Shown: piece by piece, positions 1-10,914 of the stretch
Layout of the letters: each line of letters begins with the position of its first letter
Position numbering within the stretch: the first letter of the stretch is position 1
Assembly (NCBI GenBank): GCA_951804985.1
Contig: OX638131.1
Span: 8,532,630 to 8,596,629 of the forward strand
Source of the DNA: Dryomyza anilis
Taxonomy: Eukaryota; Arthropoda; Insecta; Diptera; Dryomyzidae
Reading direction: 5' to 3'
Length of the DNA stretch: 64,000 nt
Translations under genes and position numbers: made by a program
Notes under the pieces: generated by a model
Database searches by the model: none
Seen by the model: only the letters and a program-made list of their open reading frames with translations
What the model was told of the DNA's origin: nothing

Positions 1-916
1 ACATAATTGTTGCATTTGTAGCTGACCACAAAATGAAAACATTTCTTTTTTTTTTTGATTTTTTATAAATTAAATCAAAAATGAAGCGCAAACTTGTGAG
101 GTCCTAAAATTACATTTTTCAAATGCACAGTGTTTATTTTCTTAACTCAACCGTTTTATGACCCACGTCAACAACAATATGGCGCTACGCATTATACGGA
201 AGGAATCTCCAACCAACCCATCCATCCACCGCACCACTGACTGGCGTTCTGGCATGGCATGGTATGGCACCTTCACACTCTTGCGAGCACCTCATTCCGT
301 ATTAATTGCCCTGTGCCCGCGAGACGATCAGTTAACTTTGTGTACAAATTATTGTAAACATATTTAATGATTTTCTGATTTGTTTATTTTCACTAGATTT
401 TCGGTTTTCACAATGAAAATAATAAAAAAAAAGAAAAAATTATTCATGAAGAGAAACATTTTTGTGGTCAGTTCATTTTTATGTGCGAAACAATAAAAGA
501 GCATCGGACAATTTGAGAAGATGATGATGATTGAAAAGAAAAAATAATAATAACGTGAATGTTTAATAAAATGGGATATAATATAGAGATGCTTGACCCT
601 GAAATTTTCGTCTCGAGACAATTCTTCCCCGGAAAATATTATCCCTATATAATGACTCTGATTACCATATACTATTTATAAACAAAATGTTGTACAAATG
701 TATCTTCCCCGAAAAATTCTTTACCCGAGAAAACTCATACCCAGGACAATATTTCGCTAGATATTTGTCCGAAATCATAGACTGTTTTAAAGAAAATGTT
801 TAAATGATAAATGAGATATAACATTCCTAATGTTATATCCCACTTGAATTCCTCTCCGAGACATTTCTTCTCTACGAAAATTCATTTCCAGACAATATAT
901 CCACAAGGGGAACACA
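1..916. other. Gene-free AT-rich flank with CCCGGAAAAT-type degenerate repeats
   Basis: I see no gene here. From about 600 to 900 there are degenerate repeats of a motif like TTCTTCCCCGGAAAATATT or CTCCGAGACATTTCTTC. They are the reverse complement of the GAATTGTCTCGGGGAA family found at 20.0-20.95 kb. The two open frames in this stretch (158-367 plus, 364-621 minus) are short, low-complexity and resemble no known family. Confidence 0.4.
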
Positions 917-1016
917 ATATTTCATCGTCTATTGGTTCTCTTGAACACTGAAGGACCGTTGGGTGTGGAAGCCTGTTTTATAGTAAGTGTTCGAGGGAAA
1001 TACATGGTCTTATTCC
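917..1016 (+). mobile_element. Non-LTR retrotransposon fragment, 5' half of a split copy
   Basis: This 100-bp stretch matches, in inverse orientation, the sequence just upstream of the reverse transcriptase C-terminus at 7.7-8.15 kb. Shared landmarks are the words ATATTTCATC, CTATTGGTTCT and GTAAGTGTTCGAGG, followed by AAATACATG. It ends at 1016 where a TIR element begins, and the retrotransposon resumes at 2877. The two halves are therefore one copy split by a later insertion. The encoded part corresponds to the region before the conserved C-terminal block of Jockey/CR1-type reverse transcriptases. Confidence 0.6.
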
Positions 1017-1241
1017 ACACAGAAAAAGAAATTTACATCATATTGATCAATTCCGTTCATCAAACCATGATTCATTGTATTGAATAACCATTCATAATAT
1101 TAACGACTAACGCCATCAATATTTTGAATGCTATCATAAATATAAAGAACGCTTGGTAACTGTCGAAAAAGTGTTCTTCAATATGATGAACTGTATGTGA
1201 AAAATATGTTTCATCATATTAATGAACTAAAATATAAAATA

Positions 1242-2461
1242 AAGGATTTTTAATAAGAGCGCTACAAAAGTTTTGGATATCAATGAAATTCTTTATTCCT
1301 GTAAAAGTACGTTCGATGCCATTATCTATGGAACTCGATTTATTTTGCATGGCCACCACGGGCACGCTTGCAGAAGTCTAGACGCTGAACCCAATTTTCG
1401 ACGGTTTTCAAGCTTAAATCGGCCGATACTGCTGCAATTTCACGTTCGATATTCGTACGAAGTTTATCAATCCTCGCTGGCTTGTAGACCATAGACTTGA
1501 CGTAACCCCACAGGAAATAGTCTAACGGGGTCAAATCGCACGACCGAGGCGGCCAATCGTGAGATAACACGTTCTCCAAACTTGGTTTCCAATAAATTGA
1601 TTGTGGCATTCGCTGTGTGGCTTGTGGCGCTGTCCTGTTGGAACTCCATGTCCTCCAAGTCATATCATCCAATTGGGGCCAAAAATATTCGGTTATCATT
1701 GAACGGTAGCGTTTCCCATTCACAGTAACGTGCCGGTCTTGATCATCACGGAAGAAGTACGGCCCAATGACGACGCCGGCCCATAAACCGCACCAAACCG
1801 TAATTTTTTCGGGATGCAATGATGACTCATGGATGCATATTTTGTTTATTGACGAAGCCATTCAGCCAGAAATGAGCCCCATCGCTGAAGATGATTTTTC
1901 GATGAAAATCCGAAACATTTTCAAGTTCTTGCTCAGCCCAATTCACGAACATACGACGCTTCTGGTGGTCAAGCGGCTTCAGTTCTTGCGTCAATTTGAT
2001 TTTGTAAGGATGTAGGCCAAGATCTTTTCGCAAAATTCGCCACAAGGACGTCACAGAGATGCCCAACGCTTGAAAACGACGTGTGAGAGACACATTTGGG
2101 CTTTCTTCAACTGAAGCCTCAGCGGTAGCAATATTCTCGACACTACGGGCACTTCTTTGTCTCACTGGCACGGGAACATTTTGTACTGTGTCTGTGGATT
2201 CAAATTTTTCCACTAGACCCTCAATTGTTGATCTGCTAGGACGACTATGACGACCATAAATTGGACAAAGCGCTCTTAACGTTGAGGCCACTGACTCCGA
2301 ATTTCGGTAGTAAATTTTAATAATTTCGACTCGTTGTTGGCTCGTACATCTTGAAATGGCAAACCTTACTGAAGAGAAATGTCAAAAGAGCGGCAAGAAA
2401 TATGGCGTCGTTTGCTGTCCCTGTAACTCTATTTTTTTAGCGTCCCATTTGAAAAACCCGA
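1242..2461 (-). mobile_element. Mariner-like (Tc1/mariner, IS630 superfamily) DNA transposon
   Basis: The element is about 1.22 kb, bounded by TA dinucleotides at 1240-1241 and 2462-2463 as expected for Tc1/mariner target-site duplication. Imperfect terminal inverted repeats of about 26 bp can be aligned: the left reads GGATTTTTAATAAGAGCGCT and the right, reverse-complemented, GGGTTTTTCAAATGGGACGC. It carries one transposase-like coding region on the minus strand, broken by frameshifts (separate entry). It sits inside another TIR element. The copy looks inactive but fairly recent, because both ends and most of the reading frame are still recognisable. Confidence 0.8.
1340..2370 (-). pseudogene. 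Frameshifted mariner-family transposase
   Basis: The coding region reads on the minus strand from about 2370 down to 1340. The N-terminal part has a helix-turn-helix look, with QQRVEIIKIYYRNSES about 20 codons into the frame, then the block ending IIFSDGAHFWLNGFVNKQN with the first catalytic Asp (the following Glu usual in this group is Gly here). The frame then shifts near 1830-1860 to the block HPEKITVWCGLWAG. The second Asp block FQQDSATSHT lies in a third frame (1467-1658), and the third Asp block WPPRSCDLTPLDYFLWGYV is back in the second frame. At least two or three indels therefore break the gene. The LDYFLWGYVKS block and the three Asp blocks are diagnostic of insect mariner-like DDD transposases. 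No in-frame ATG start is evident near 2291-2370, and the protein cannot be made intact from this copy. Confidence 0.85.
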
Positions 2462-2876
2462 TACAACATAAATGTTCTTCTTGAAGAACGCTGTTCATTA
2501 ACCCAAATTTCTATGAAAATAATTTTTTATTGAATTTTTTTTTGTCCGAAATTCTTTTCGGAACGATTTCTTCCGAAAAAAAAATGTTTCGGATTAATTT
2601 TTTACTGTTATTTTTAAATAAAATTTTTACAACATATTTTATAATTTTTTTTTTTTTTTTTGAAAAATATTATGAATAAATTCATCAATATGACAATTCA
2701 AATTCATTGTATTGAATATTTTGTTCATATATATAATGCATGCATTCATTAATATATCATTTAATGAACGCTGATATCAATATGACGAATCTGGTAGTTG
2801 GTGAAAAAATTCATAATATTTATGAATAAATTCATCACATTGAAGAATAAATTCATAATATTGAAGAATTGTTTCT

Positions 2877-3172
2877 GTGCACCAGGTCGAGTGTTCTCTC
2901 GTTCTACTCGGGCATCGAACCAAGTCCACCCCTTCTTAGTCAACTCGGCTCTCACTAAAACTACGCATTAAAGAGAGAATTCGGTCTTCAGTCACACGAT
3001 ACGTTTGTGGAACAATCTCCCTGTGTCTGTTTTTTCCGACATCTTTGATAAGTTCAAAACAAACATTCACTGAGACTTCTCCATCTTTCGTACCATCCCC
3101 TATTCATGCAATACTGTGCATTGCATGAATAGGGGGGCATCTCCTAAGCGTTGGTTAATATGTTAAAAAAAA
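2877..3172 (+). mobile_element. Non-LTR retrotransposon 3' end (copy 1, second half)
   Basis: This is a decayed C-terminal reverse transcriptase coding segment (the stretch for the SRTIRLWNNLP-like block lies near 2985-3030), followed by a 3' UTR and a short A tract at about 3165-3173. The 3' UTR contains an inverted repeat: CCCCTATTCATGCAAT and its complement ATTGCATGAATAGGGG face each other at about 3099-3137 and could form a hairpin. Compared with the copy at 7.5-7.7 kb the reading frame is disrupted by indels. It continues directly from the fragment at 917-1016 once the inserted TIR element is removed. Confidence 0.7.
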
Positions 3173-4340
3173 ATTTCGGAAGTCCATAGACTGTTTATAA
3201 AGAACATATATAAAAAAATTTAAGTTGCTTTATTTCATCTCCCGGAAATAATTCCCCGAGACGATTTTGTTCAAAATAGAAGTACCACGGGGAAGAATGA
3301 TCAACCTTGAAGTATTCTCTCGGGTAAGAATTATTTGTTATAACCTCATGTCATTAAAATGAAAGTACCTTATTTTACTATTAACAGAATGTTAGTCCGC
3401 GCAACTGCAAATTCGGTTGACGTAACCTCATGATTAAAATTTTTCATTCTACCAAAACCGACCTATCGGGCATTTTTTGCAACAAATGAGTAATATCAAG
3501 AAAATATAAAACAAACGGCAATGTATATCGGTCTATTCGGTTGTCAGTTTCTCGCTAACTATTATGGATATATACAGAAATAAAGAAACGTCAAACATTT
3601 CAAATTTCAATTGGAGATTTTGAAAACATCATACTCAACGACTTGGAGATTGTAACAACTTCAGGCTAGTTGCCTTGGAGGTTGAAACAACCACATGCTT
3701 GCTAACTACGAGGTTGCCATAATCTCATGCTTGCTGACTCAACTGAATTAGGTTGTTGCAAATGGTTTATTAGTGGTTGCCGCAGCCGAAGAATACGGTA
3801 AGGCAATTTATTTGTTTGCCGCAACAAATCAGTTTTGTGTGTGTATGGAAGAAATGACTAGGGAAATAATTCTCAAGGGAAGAATGACAGGGAAAATATT
3901 ATTCAACAAACATAATGTAGAAAATTATTAAATGAAATTGCTGACGAATTTTATGATTTCTAAAATATTATTTTTTTATTTCATTTCAATCATTTAATGT
4001 TTGCATAGAACATAAATTCAGCATTTGCTTACATCGTCATTTAAAATCTAACTTTAAAAGTTTTCTACAATTTTTTTTTTCGACGTTTAAAGTTTATTCT
4101 ATGTTCATCATTTGGAGGTTTCAAACTTTTCTTTCATACGGTATGGAACCAAAATAAAAACACAGGTTTATAAAATAATTAAAAAACAAAAGGAATTCAT
4201 TTTTAAATATGATAAACATTAGAATAGTAGACTATTAATATATATTAAATTGAATTTGTACAATTATAAATATAATTTATTTAATCATATTTTCACTCTA
4301 TACTCAAGGCATAATAAAAAATATGATCATGATTTTTCTT
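3173..4340. other. Gene-free repeat-like AT-rich stretch
   Basis: No gene is seen. From 3230 to 3340 and again near 3850-3900 there are CCCGGAAATAATTCCCCGAGA-type words of the degenerate GAATTGTCTC family. Between about 3395 and 3845 lies a GTTGC/GCAAC-rich segment ending near TTTTGTGTGTGTATGG. It resembles 50.54-50.81 kb and may be a dispersed element. The rest (3900-4340) is AT-rich and featureless. Confidence 0.35.
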
Positions 4341-6500
4341 TATTATGGTTTAACTAGTTCTCAGCGCTACAAGTCTAGACGGAAAATCTTAATAAGGCCC
4401 ATTTTATAACAAAGAAGCCACACAGATAAGCATCGCTCGATAGCCGTATCGCACGTACATAAATTCTCAACTCTTAATCCTAACTAACAATGCCAAAAAT
4501 AGTTGCACCTTATAAAGTCCACGAAAACTGCAAGAAAAAGCATGAAAACTATTTCAACAGCTAAACACACCATTAACTCCAACTAGAGATAGCCACGGCA
4601 GACAAGATCAACCAACCAACGACCACTGCATTATCATCGATATATTTTTGAACATTTTAAAGATCTCGATTGTGTGTGCAACCATAAAACTTAGTTGGAT
4701 GCGAGCCCACAGTAGTGTGGAGAGCTACGTAATGCTGGACAAACAATGGATGATGCGAGTGCACAGGCGCACTCGACAATCAGCAACACTTCATCGCGCC
4801 AGTAACCGAACCGAGGCGCCTTAGGGGCACGCAATAGCCATCAGTGACCATTGCGCATTGACCGACCACTTTATGCTGAAACATTTGTCATTTTAATGGA
4901 ACAACCGCAAGTGAATTCCTTGCTGCCGCAGGCACTTGAAGAATTCTTGTGGTTCGAATCAAGGCAGAAAGAAGCATAGGAAGTAGAAGTAGAAGTGGAA
5001 CAGAAGCGAAGTACCAGGGAAGAGATAAGAAGTTGGTATCACTTTTTGGTGATACCAATTCGTGTGCCATGCTAACCGCTTAATTAGATGTGGTCCATGT
5101 CGCATTAAGCCATTGCGCCTCAAACAGAGTACAGATCCGAACGGGGTAGAGATAGCAATGCGATGCAATCGGCAGACAGTGGCTGCGGTTTGGAGCTCCT
5201 CAGTGACTGACCAAGCGTATCGTCATCTTGAGAGTCTGGTTAACAATGGTGCGACATCATGTTAACATCTTGTTCGCAATGCGACATACCGCGCACCGCA
5301 TGACCGCAACCGATTCGCGACTTTACCTTCAAATAGCAAGTTGGGTACGCGAGACTCGCAGAAGTGCAGCTCGTTAATGACATTCCGCGCATAGCAGAGA
5401 ATTGGTGGCAATGCGCCTAACAAGATCACGTTTTGGGATAATCAATTGCCCTGGCTGGGGTTATTAAGAAATATATATAAAAGTAGATCTGAAATACGAG
5501 ATTTCTTTGTGTAGCCATTGAAAGCAGTGTCTTTGCAATAGGAGGCAGCTAATCATGACTCTTTTGGAGATTCTATACTTTAATCTCTGCAATATGCAAA
5601 TCCTGCAACAATAAATCACCCTTGAACTAAAAATAATAAAAGAAATAACAAAATTAACAAAATTTTCCAAAAGAAAACCACACAAAAAGGCCAGAATTAT
5701 TCCATGGAGCATTGTTGAGAACATGCTACATCATGCCATGTTATTCCTGGTCTGTGTCATAAGTTTTTCTATTGTAGTATATGTCGCAAACTCGTAAAGG
5801 ACGAGTACTACGTCGAGGAACACACAGTAACAAGAAAAAATAACAAACTTTATGCGACAAAACAGGCAAAAATGTTTCTTTATTACTCGGGCATATCTTG
5901 TGAATAGCACAATGTCGCGCACTTCAAGATGCTGGCTGGCTGCTTATATCATTGGCAACTTGTGCGAGCAGGCTTTCGCCAGAAGCTGCAACAATAACAC
6001 ACACTGCCACCACCACCACCATCACTTCGTACCACCGGCATATGAAATTATTGTACTTTACCAAGTTATGGGTACCGAAATGTAGCGCGTCTTCTTGGTC
6101 CTTGAGCGATATTTCTTCATCCTGCGCCATTGTTGCAAACACTTGGAATTACAATGCAAAATGAAAATCTCTGCAGCACCAAGGCACCACCATTGCTCTG
6201 CTGGTACCACCGGAGCAGCCCATATAGGTTTCAGAGTACTGCGTGTAGAGTACTGCACAACATAGTAGCGCACAGCAGCAAAAGAAGCAGAAGAATATTT
6301 AAAGAAAGTCTTTTGTTTGGAAATTCATTACAGCGTAAATTGTGTTGGATTAAATATCAAAATTTGCATTAAATATCATGTTGGTTTGGTATGCAACATG
6401 GTCGCAATTTCGGGTGTTCCTTTTTGGAATAGAAACTATGTTGCTCGGAAGTACTTATACATTCCGAGAGTATTGATATATAAAGAAAAGGAGGGGAGTT
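4341..6500. other. Low-copy, more complex sequence without a recognisable gene
   Basis: Base composition is more balanced here than in the neighbouring repeats, and I found no element ends. Open frames in both strands (4888-5070, 5062-5265, 5852-6085, 5924-6142) are under 90 codons and match no family I know. A perfect small hairpin occurs at about 5033-5058 (TTGGTATCAC, six-base loop, GTGATACCAA). A CACCACCACC run lies at about 6007-6024. The region could be intergenic regulatory DNA beyond the 3' end of the Idgf cluster, or part of an unrecognised transcript. Confidence 0.3.
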
Positions 6501-6832
6501 TTATTTTATTTTTTTTAACAAATTAACCAACGCTCAGGGGATGTCCCCTATTCATGCAATCAGAGTGTTGATCGTAAGAAAGGATTATAAGTTCAATGGA
6601 GGAGGAAGGATGGAGTAGTGTCGGTAGATGTTTGCTTTAAATTTCCCAATATTTAAAATGTCGGTAAAACAGAAGCAGGGAGATTGTTCCACAAACGTAT
6701 CGTGCGACTGAAGAACGAATTCTCTCTGTTATGCGTGGTTCTGTTGAGAACCGAGTGGACTACGGAGGGGAGGTCTTGGATCGATGTCCTAGTAGAACGA
6801 GAAAACACACGACCTGGTAAAAGTAGGCCTTA
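6500..6832 (-). mobile_element. Non-LTR retrotransposon 3' end (copy 2)
   Basis: On the minus strand this begins near 6832 with the block ACCAGGTCGTGTGTTTTCTC. It runs through the reverse transcriptase C-terminal block (GCACGATACGTTTGTGGAA at about 6690-6708), then the 3' UTR with GCATGAATAGGGGAC, and ends in an A tract at about 6509-6519. It is 5' truncated, as is typical of target-primed retrotransposition. It shares high identity by eye with the copies at 2877-3172 and 7436-7740. Confidence 0.72.
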
Positions 6833-7435
6833 AAATTTCGTTACAAAAAAGACTCATAATAATATTTAGTAGTAGTTCTTTCACTTTGATATGAAATTAA
6901 CCGATCACTTTAACACGGCGTGGTCATAGGAAAGTGGAAAAATAATACGTCAGTGACTCAGTGGTTACTACGCTGGGCTTTGGGTCGATGAACACAAAAT
7001 AAAGTGGGTTAAAAAAATCAAAAACGGAAGAAAAAGCAAAAATAGTCTATACTGTAGGTTCTGTGTGTGAAGTCGGACTATGGCTGGCTCAACATTAGCC
7101 AGAGATTGGGATGAAGAAGAGAAAGGATTGCATAAAGCAGCGGCATAAGCGAAAAAGGTTCCCCAACTATTTATGATGAAGAAGAACTTAGTCAAAGCTA
7201 TTGATGAAAAATTAAATAAAGAGAAGAACAGATAGATTAATCTCAACATTACATCCCTTCCCGGTAACTGTGCCAATAAACACCATAAAATGGGGAGAGG
7301 AATTGGTTTAAACTTCCCATTATCTCTCTACTGATAGTGATGATGGAAAGAAGTGGAAGAGCATAGGTACAGAGATACAAGTTCAATGTTCCCTACTCTG
7401 GGTGGAATAGATGGACTGGGTCTAATCAACATTAT
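6833..7435. other. Degenerate repeat region beside retrotransposon copies
   Basis: This holds words shared with 8.4-9.3 kb, such as GAACACAAAATAAAG (about 6990) and GATGGACTGGGTCTAA, so it is an old diverged member of that roughly 300-bp repeat. A SINE-like box A word (GACTCAGTGGTTACTACGC) occurs at about 6955-6973. The minus-strand open frame 6968-7276 (102 codons) is Phe/Leu-rich and is probably a by-product of the repeat. I see no real gene. Confidence 0.35.
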
Positions 7436-8312
7436 GTTTGCTCAGGGAATGCCTCCTATTCATGTAATACACAGTGTTGATCGAAGAATGGATAATAGGT
7501 TAAAGGAGAGATAGAAAATGGAGTAGTTTAAGTGGATGTTTGTTTGAATTTTCCAATATCAAAAATGTCGGGAAAAACAGGTGCAGGGAGATTGTTCCAT
7601 AAACGTATCGTGCGACTGAAAAACGAATTATCGCAATAATGCGTGGTTCTGTTGAGAGCCGTGTGGACTATGAAGGGGTGGGCTAGGTTCGATGCCCGAG
7701 TAGAATGAGAGAAAACACGACCTGATGGAATCATGCTATGTATTTTCCTCGAACACTTACCATTGTAATACCCATAAACAAGGCGTAAACGTAACCCGAC
7801 GGTACTGCCGTGCTTAAAAGTACCAATATATAATAGTTTGGCACTACAGTCCTACAAGAACTTAGGCCGAGCTCTCTCACCATTTTGAGCTGTCCGTGTT
7901 ATATGTGTACTCAAAGTGATGGGACCAACAGTTTATTGCCGAATCCGAACGGCGGGTGAGAGCTTTTCATAGGCAATGTTTTACTCTCGTAGGTTGGTCA
8001 TTTACTGCCGAGTGGTAGTGCGGTATATAAAAATGTTTCTATGAAAAGATGTTGTTAGCCCTAGTCCAGGCTTGAACCGGGGATCATTCGACTCGAAGTC
8101 CAACGCACTAACTACTGAGCTCCCGCGGCTTAAAAGAACCAATAGCTGATGAAATATTTTCATCCCTTATTAAATATATCGCACGTTACTATATTCGGTC
8201 CATGAAATCTAAAGAGGATTTGGTTTTGAAGCCCCTGCCCAAATGTGTGAGTTGTATTTCATTTTAGGCCTAATATAGGTAGTGTATACAGTGCTTAAGT
8301 CTGCAGGAGTGA
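7436..8312 (-). mobile_element. Non-LTR retrotransposon 3' portion (copy 3), split by a SINE
   Basis: Reading on the minus strand, the segment 8312-8209 encodes a reverse transcriptase-like block with TYIRPKMKYNSHIWAGASK, typical of the region after the polymerase core in Jockey/CR1-type elements. The chain resumes after a SINE (7829-8130) and passes through a GYYNGKCSRK-like block. It ends at 7734-7528 with the C-terminal block that contains FFSRTIRLWNNLPAPVFPD, followed by a stop and a 3' UTR with the CCTATTCATG word. The order and polarity of these blocks fit one element. It is 5' truncated and its frames are partly broken, so it is a dead copy. Confidence 0.75.
7829..8130 (-). mobile_element. 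tRNA-headed SINE, full length, with target-site duplication
   Basis: On the minus strand the head lies at 8130-8060 and contains a box A-like GAGCTCAGTAGTTAGTGCG and a box B-like GGTTCAAGCC, the two internal RNA polymerase III promoter elements of a tRNA gene. The body follows, and the tail ends near 7831 at CCAAACTATTA. Direct repeats flank it: GCTTAAAAGTACCAATA (7812-7828) and GCTTAAAAGAACCAATA (8128-8144), with one mismatch, showing insertion by target-primed reverse transcription into the surrounding retrotransposon. It is the same family as the copies at 20.98, 22.04, 32.56, 44.85, 52.23 and 54.33 kb. Confidence 0.85.
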
Positions 8313-8744
8313 AGTATGTGATGAGATGAAGTATGAAGAAGAGAAAGGAAAAGAGAGAACAGGGCATAGAACAGGGCATAGAACAGGGCAAAGTGTATAC
8401 ACCAAGCTCTAGATGACGGAAATGGACTAAGATTATTATTCAGACCTGGTGATTGTGATTATGAACACAAAATAAGACCCACAGATGGACTAAAACTGTC
8501 TTCCCTGCTTTTGATTATAAAGGCGATCATGTTTAAGATAAAAGAAAGAAAGAGCATATGGGGGTTGTCTAAGATCACTAAGCACATGCACAGACAAATT
8601 CAACTCAGCCCACTGAATATGATGATGGAGATGAAAGAATGAAGGAATAGACGAGCTTAGTCTAAGCTTCCAATAACTGTTGGTTGTGATGTTGAACACA
8701 AAATAAAGGCATAGGCAGCTTTCGAAATGGAATTGACCCAATCA
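8313..8744. repeat. Degenerate repeats and a 12-bp triplication
   Basis: GAACAGGGCATA is repeated three times in tandem at about 8357-8392. The rest to 8744 carries diverged words of the following 310-bp repeat (for example GAACACAAAATAA at 8463 and 8694, and GATGGACTAA at 8483). The minus-strand open frame 8490-8741 has no recognisable similarity. Confidence 0.45.
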
Positions 8745-9345
8745 AATCATTACCAGTCCTTGTAATTCTTAAGAAGAAGGAGCAAATAAAGCGCAGAGTA
8801 TGAGAAATAGCTGAGATGGACAAGGTCAATGCTTTCTGACAAATATGGATGGCAAAGATGGACTAGATATAAGCTCAACATTACTTCAACCTGCTAATTT
8901 TGATTATGTCAAGAATGGTTAAGATAACCGACCTTCTATGATCGAGATTACTGCAAATTAATCTCATATACGCGTTGAATTTGTAATATTTATCTTGCAA
9001 GCTGGGACCGCAAAGAATCGAAATAGGAAACGGAATCGACACAGTTTCGATTTTTAATGCAAGCCAATCATTACCAGTCCTGGCAATTCTTACGATAAAA
9101 GAGCAGATTAACAGCAGAGTATGCGAAAGAACTGAGATGGACAAGGTCTATGCTTTATGACCTGTGTGGCAAAGATGGACTAGATCTAAGCTCACCATTA
9201 CTTCAACCTGTTAATTCTGATTATGTCAAGAATGGTTAATATAACCGACCTTCTGTGATCGAGATTACTGCAAATTAATCTCATATAGGCGTTGAATTTG
9301 TAATATTAATCAACGTTCTCGCAAGCAGGAACCGCAAAGAACCGA
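8745..9345. repeat. Direct duplication of an approximately 310-bp unit
   Basis: Two adjacent copies are evident, about 8745-9035 and 9066-9345. They share long words such as CAAGAATGGTTAA, ACCGACCTTCT, GATCGAGATTACTGCAAATT and GTTGAATTTGTAATATT, and each ends with a CGCAAAGAA(T/C)CGAAAT segment. The minus-strand open frame 8881-9144 reads through the repeat and is not convincing as a gene. Confidence 0.7.
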
Positions 9346-9640
9346 AATCGGAATCGAAATCGAAACAGTTTCGACTTTTGGAACCGGAATTGGAATCGCT
9401 ATTAACATTGTGTGGAACCGAAATAGGAACCTATATTATCTTATTGGTTTGAATCGAAACCAGAGCGGAACCAGAACCTACATTTTTTCCATGTCAGGTA
9501 CCATAAAAGACTGAAATCGGAACTATTGTGGAACCTAAATCGGAACCCACATTTTTTTTTTGGTTGGAACCGGAATCAAAACAGGAACCACTATTTTAAA
9601 AAATCTTGGAATCAGACCTGGAAGCGATATTCTAAAGGGC
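9345..9640. repeat. Degenerate GGAACCGAAATCGGAACC repeat
   Basis: Short words GGAACC, GAAATCGGAA and CGAAATCGAAAC recur irregularly over about 300 bp. Similar words occur at 39.23-39.29 kb and 40.73-40.90 kb, so this is a dispersed simple-repeat family. No gene is seen. Confidence 0.6.
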
Positions 9641-10860
9641 TGTAGTTCCTGCTTGCAAATATGTTTGACAGATTTAAAAGTTTTTGACGATAATTTGTGA
9701 ATATTGAAATATAACCTTATAAATGATATATTCAGATTTCTATGACCGGGTTTTCTTTTTGATATACCATATTTATTATTCTAGTTGTGTTATTAATTGG
9801 TTTCAAGTTAAAATTTTTTTTCGGAAGTAATGGTTTCATTTATGAAATGGAGTAATAGGGTTTATCCATTTACCATACTCGATTAATTATATTTCAGAAT
9901 TTTCAAAAAAGATATATTCATGAAAAACTCAAAACTATGCTTTTGTGAAAACGAGTATCATAAAAAGTTAATATTTCCCAATATAAAAATTCTTTCCAAT
10001 TGACTTTAAGATTAATCTGCAAGAAGTACAGTTTAACAATTACCAATTCGATATTTTTTTTAACATGTCTTTCCCACAATAAAATCAACATGAGTTTTTT
10101 GGAACACAAACTCGGAAATCGAACCATTAAGAACCACAATAATTATTTACTAACTAGCCATAAAACACAGCAACAGACAATCGTCCAGGGAAACAATAGT
10201 GTCCACCAGTATCGCTAAAATCACAGTGGGGCATCTGCGCGACTGCTACAGATGCCAAACAGTTTAAGCCAAGTTCACGAAGAACTGTGCGCAAAACCAA
10301 AAAAAAACTCAACAAACTCAAATTGAATTCACAAGATACAATAACTTAATTTAGTTGTTCACAACGTGTTCTGTGGTAACGACTTGGTGGCGTCGCTGCA
10401 AATGTGCAGCAGTTATAGCCAACTTTGCCCGGTGGTATGTCAGCAATTTCTGAGATGCAAGCCACTTGGAACAGCAGCGCCCACTACCGGCCAAACAAAA
10501 GAAGAAGAAAAAAAAATAAGAATCCAAACGTAACTAGCTGTCTGGATGCTGGCCAGGAGCCACTGTCTGTCTGCGCCCCATGTATATGACAAAGATCTGT
10601 TGTCGATGATAACGTGCCGCCGCCATGCGATTGTGACTTCCTTCGCGCATACGAATCACATTGCAAACGTGGGCGCAGCAATTAACCAACATATAAAAAA
10701 AAATAAAAACTCCAGTAGTTGCCTAAAAAAAAAAACAAATCGAAGCCAAGCGCCTTTAATTATTTTATTTGCGCGCTTGTCATGTACGACCCTCGATTTA
10801 TAGATTGAAATTAATTTGCGCGACTTTTAGTTTAGTGCTGGGTAATTAATTTAAGAGCTT
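9641..10860. other. Gene-free stretch downstream of the Idgf cluster
   Basis: 9641-10200 is AT-rich without visible structure. From 10200 to 10860 the sequence is more balanced and looks low-copy, with small open frames (10484-10681 minus, 10546-10803 plus) that match no family. It lies beyond the 3' end of Idgf gene A and could hold regulatory sequence. I see nothing definite. Confidence 0.3.
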
Positions 10861-10884
10861 GTGGTATGCTTAGATAAGCTGTGC

Positions 10885-10890
10885 TTTATT
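10885..10890 (-). promoter_or_regulatory. AATAAA polyadenylation signal of Idgf gene A
   Basis: The plus strand reads TTTATT, so the transcript reads AATAAA about 25 nt beyond the stop codon of gene A. This implies a very short 3' UTR. Confidence 0.6.
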
Positions 10891-10914
10891 TAAGTTTTCT
10901 CTACATTATGCTTT

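Larger units (their letters stand above)
1017..2878. mobile_element. TIR element (CACAGAAA ends) split by a mariner insertion
   Basis: The ends are inverted copies: the left reads CACAGAAAAAGAAATTTAC and the right, reverse-complemented, reads CACAGAAACAATTCTTCA. Similarity continues inward over about 35 bp. The non-mariner interior (1030-1241 and 2462-2875) is full of the motif TCATCAATATGATGAA and its variants, the same motif seen at 48.43-48.72 kb. The element interrupts a retrotransposon (917-1016 plus 2877-3172). A 2-3 bp CA or CAC duplication at the junction is possible. No coding capacity of its own is visible, so it looks like a non-autonomous MITE-like element. The superfamily is not determined. 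Confidence 0.6.

Noticed and set aside
7829..8130. The retrotransposon at 7.4-8.3 kb as partner of the SINE
   Set aside because: The retrotransposon 3' end (CCCCTATTCATGC, A tract) and the SINE 3' end (CCAAACTATTATT) share no sequence, so the SINE should use another LINE.
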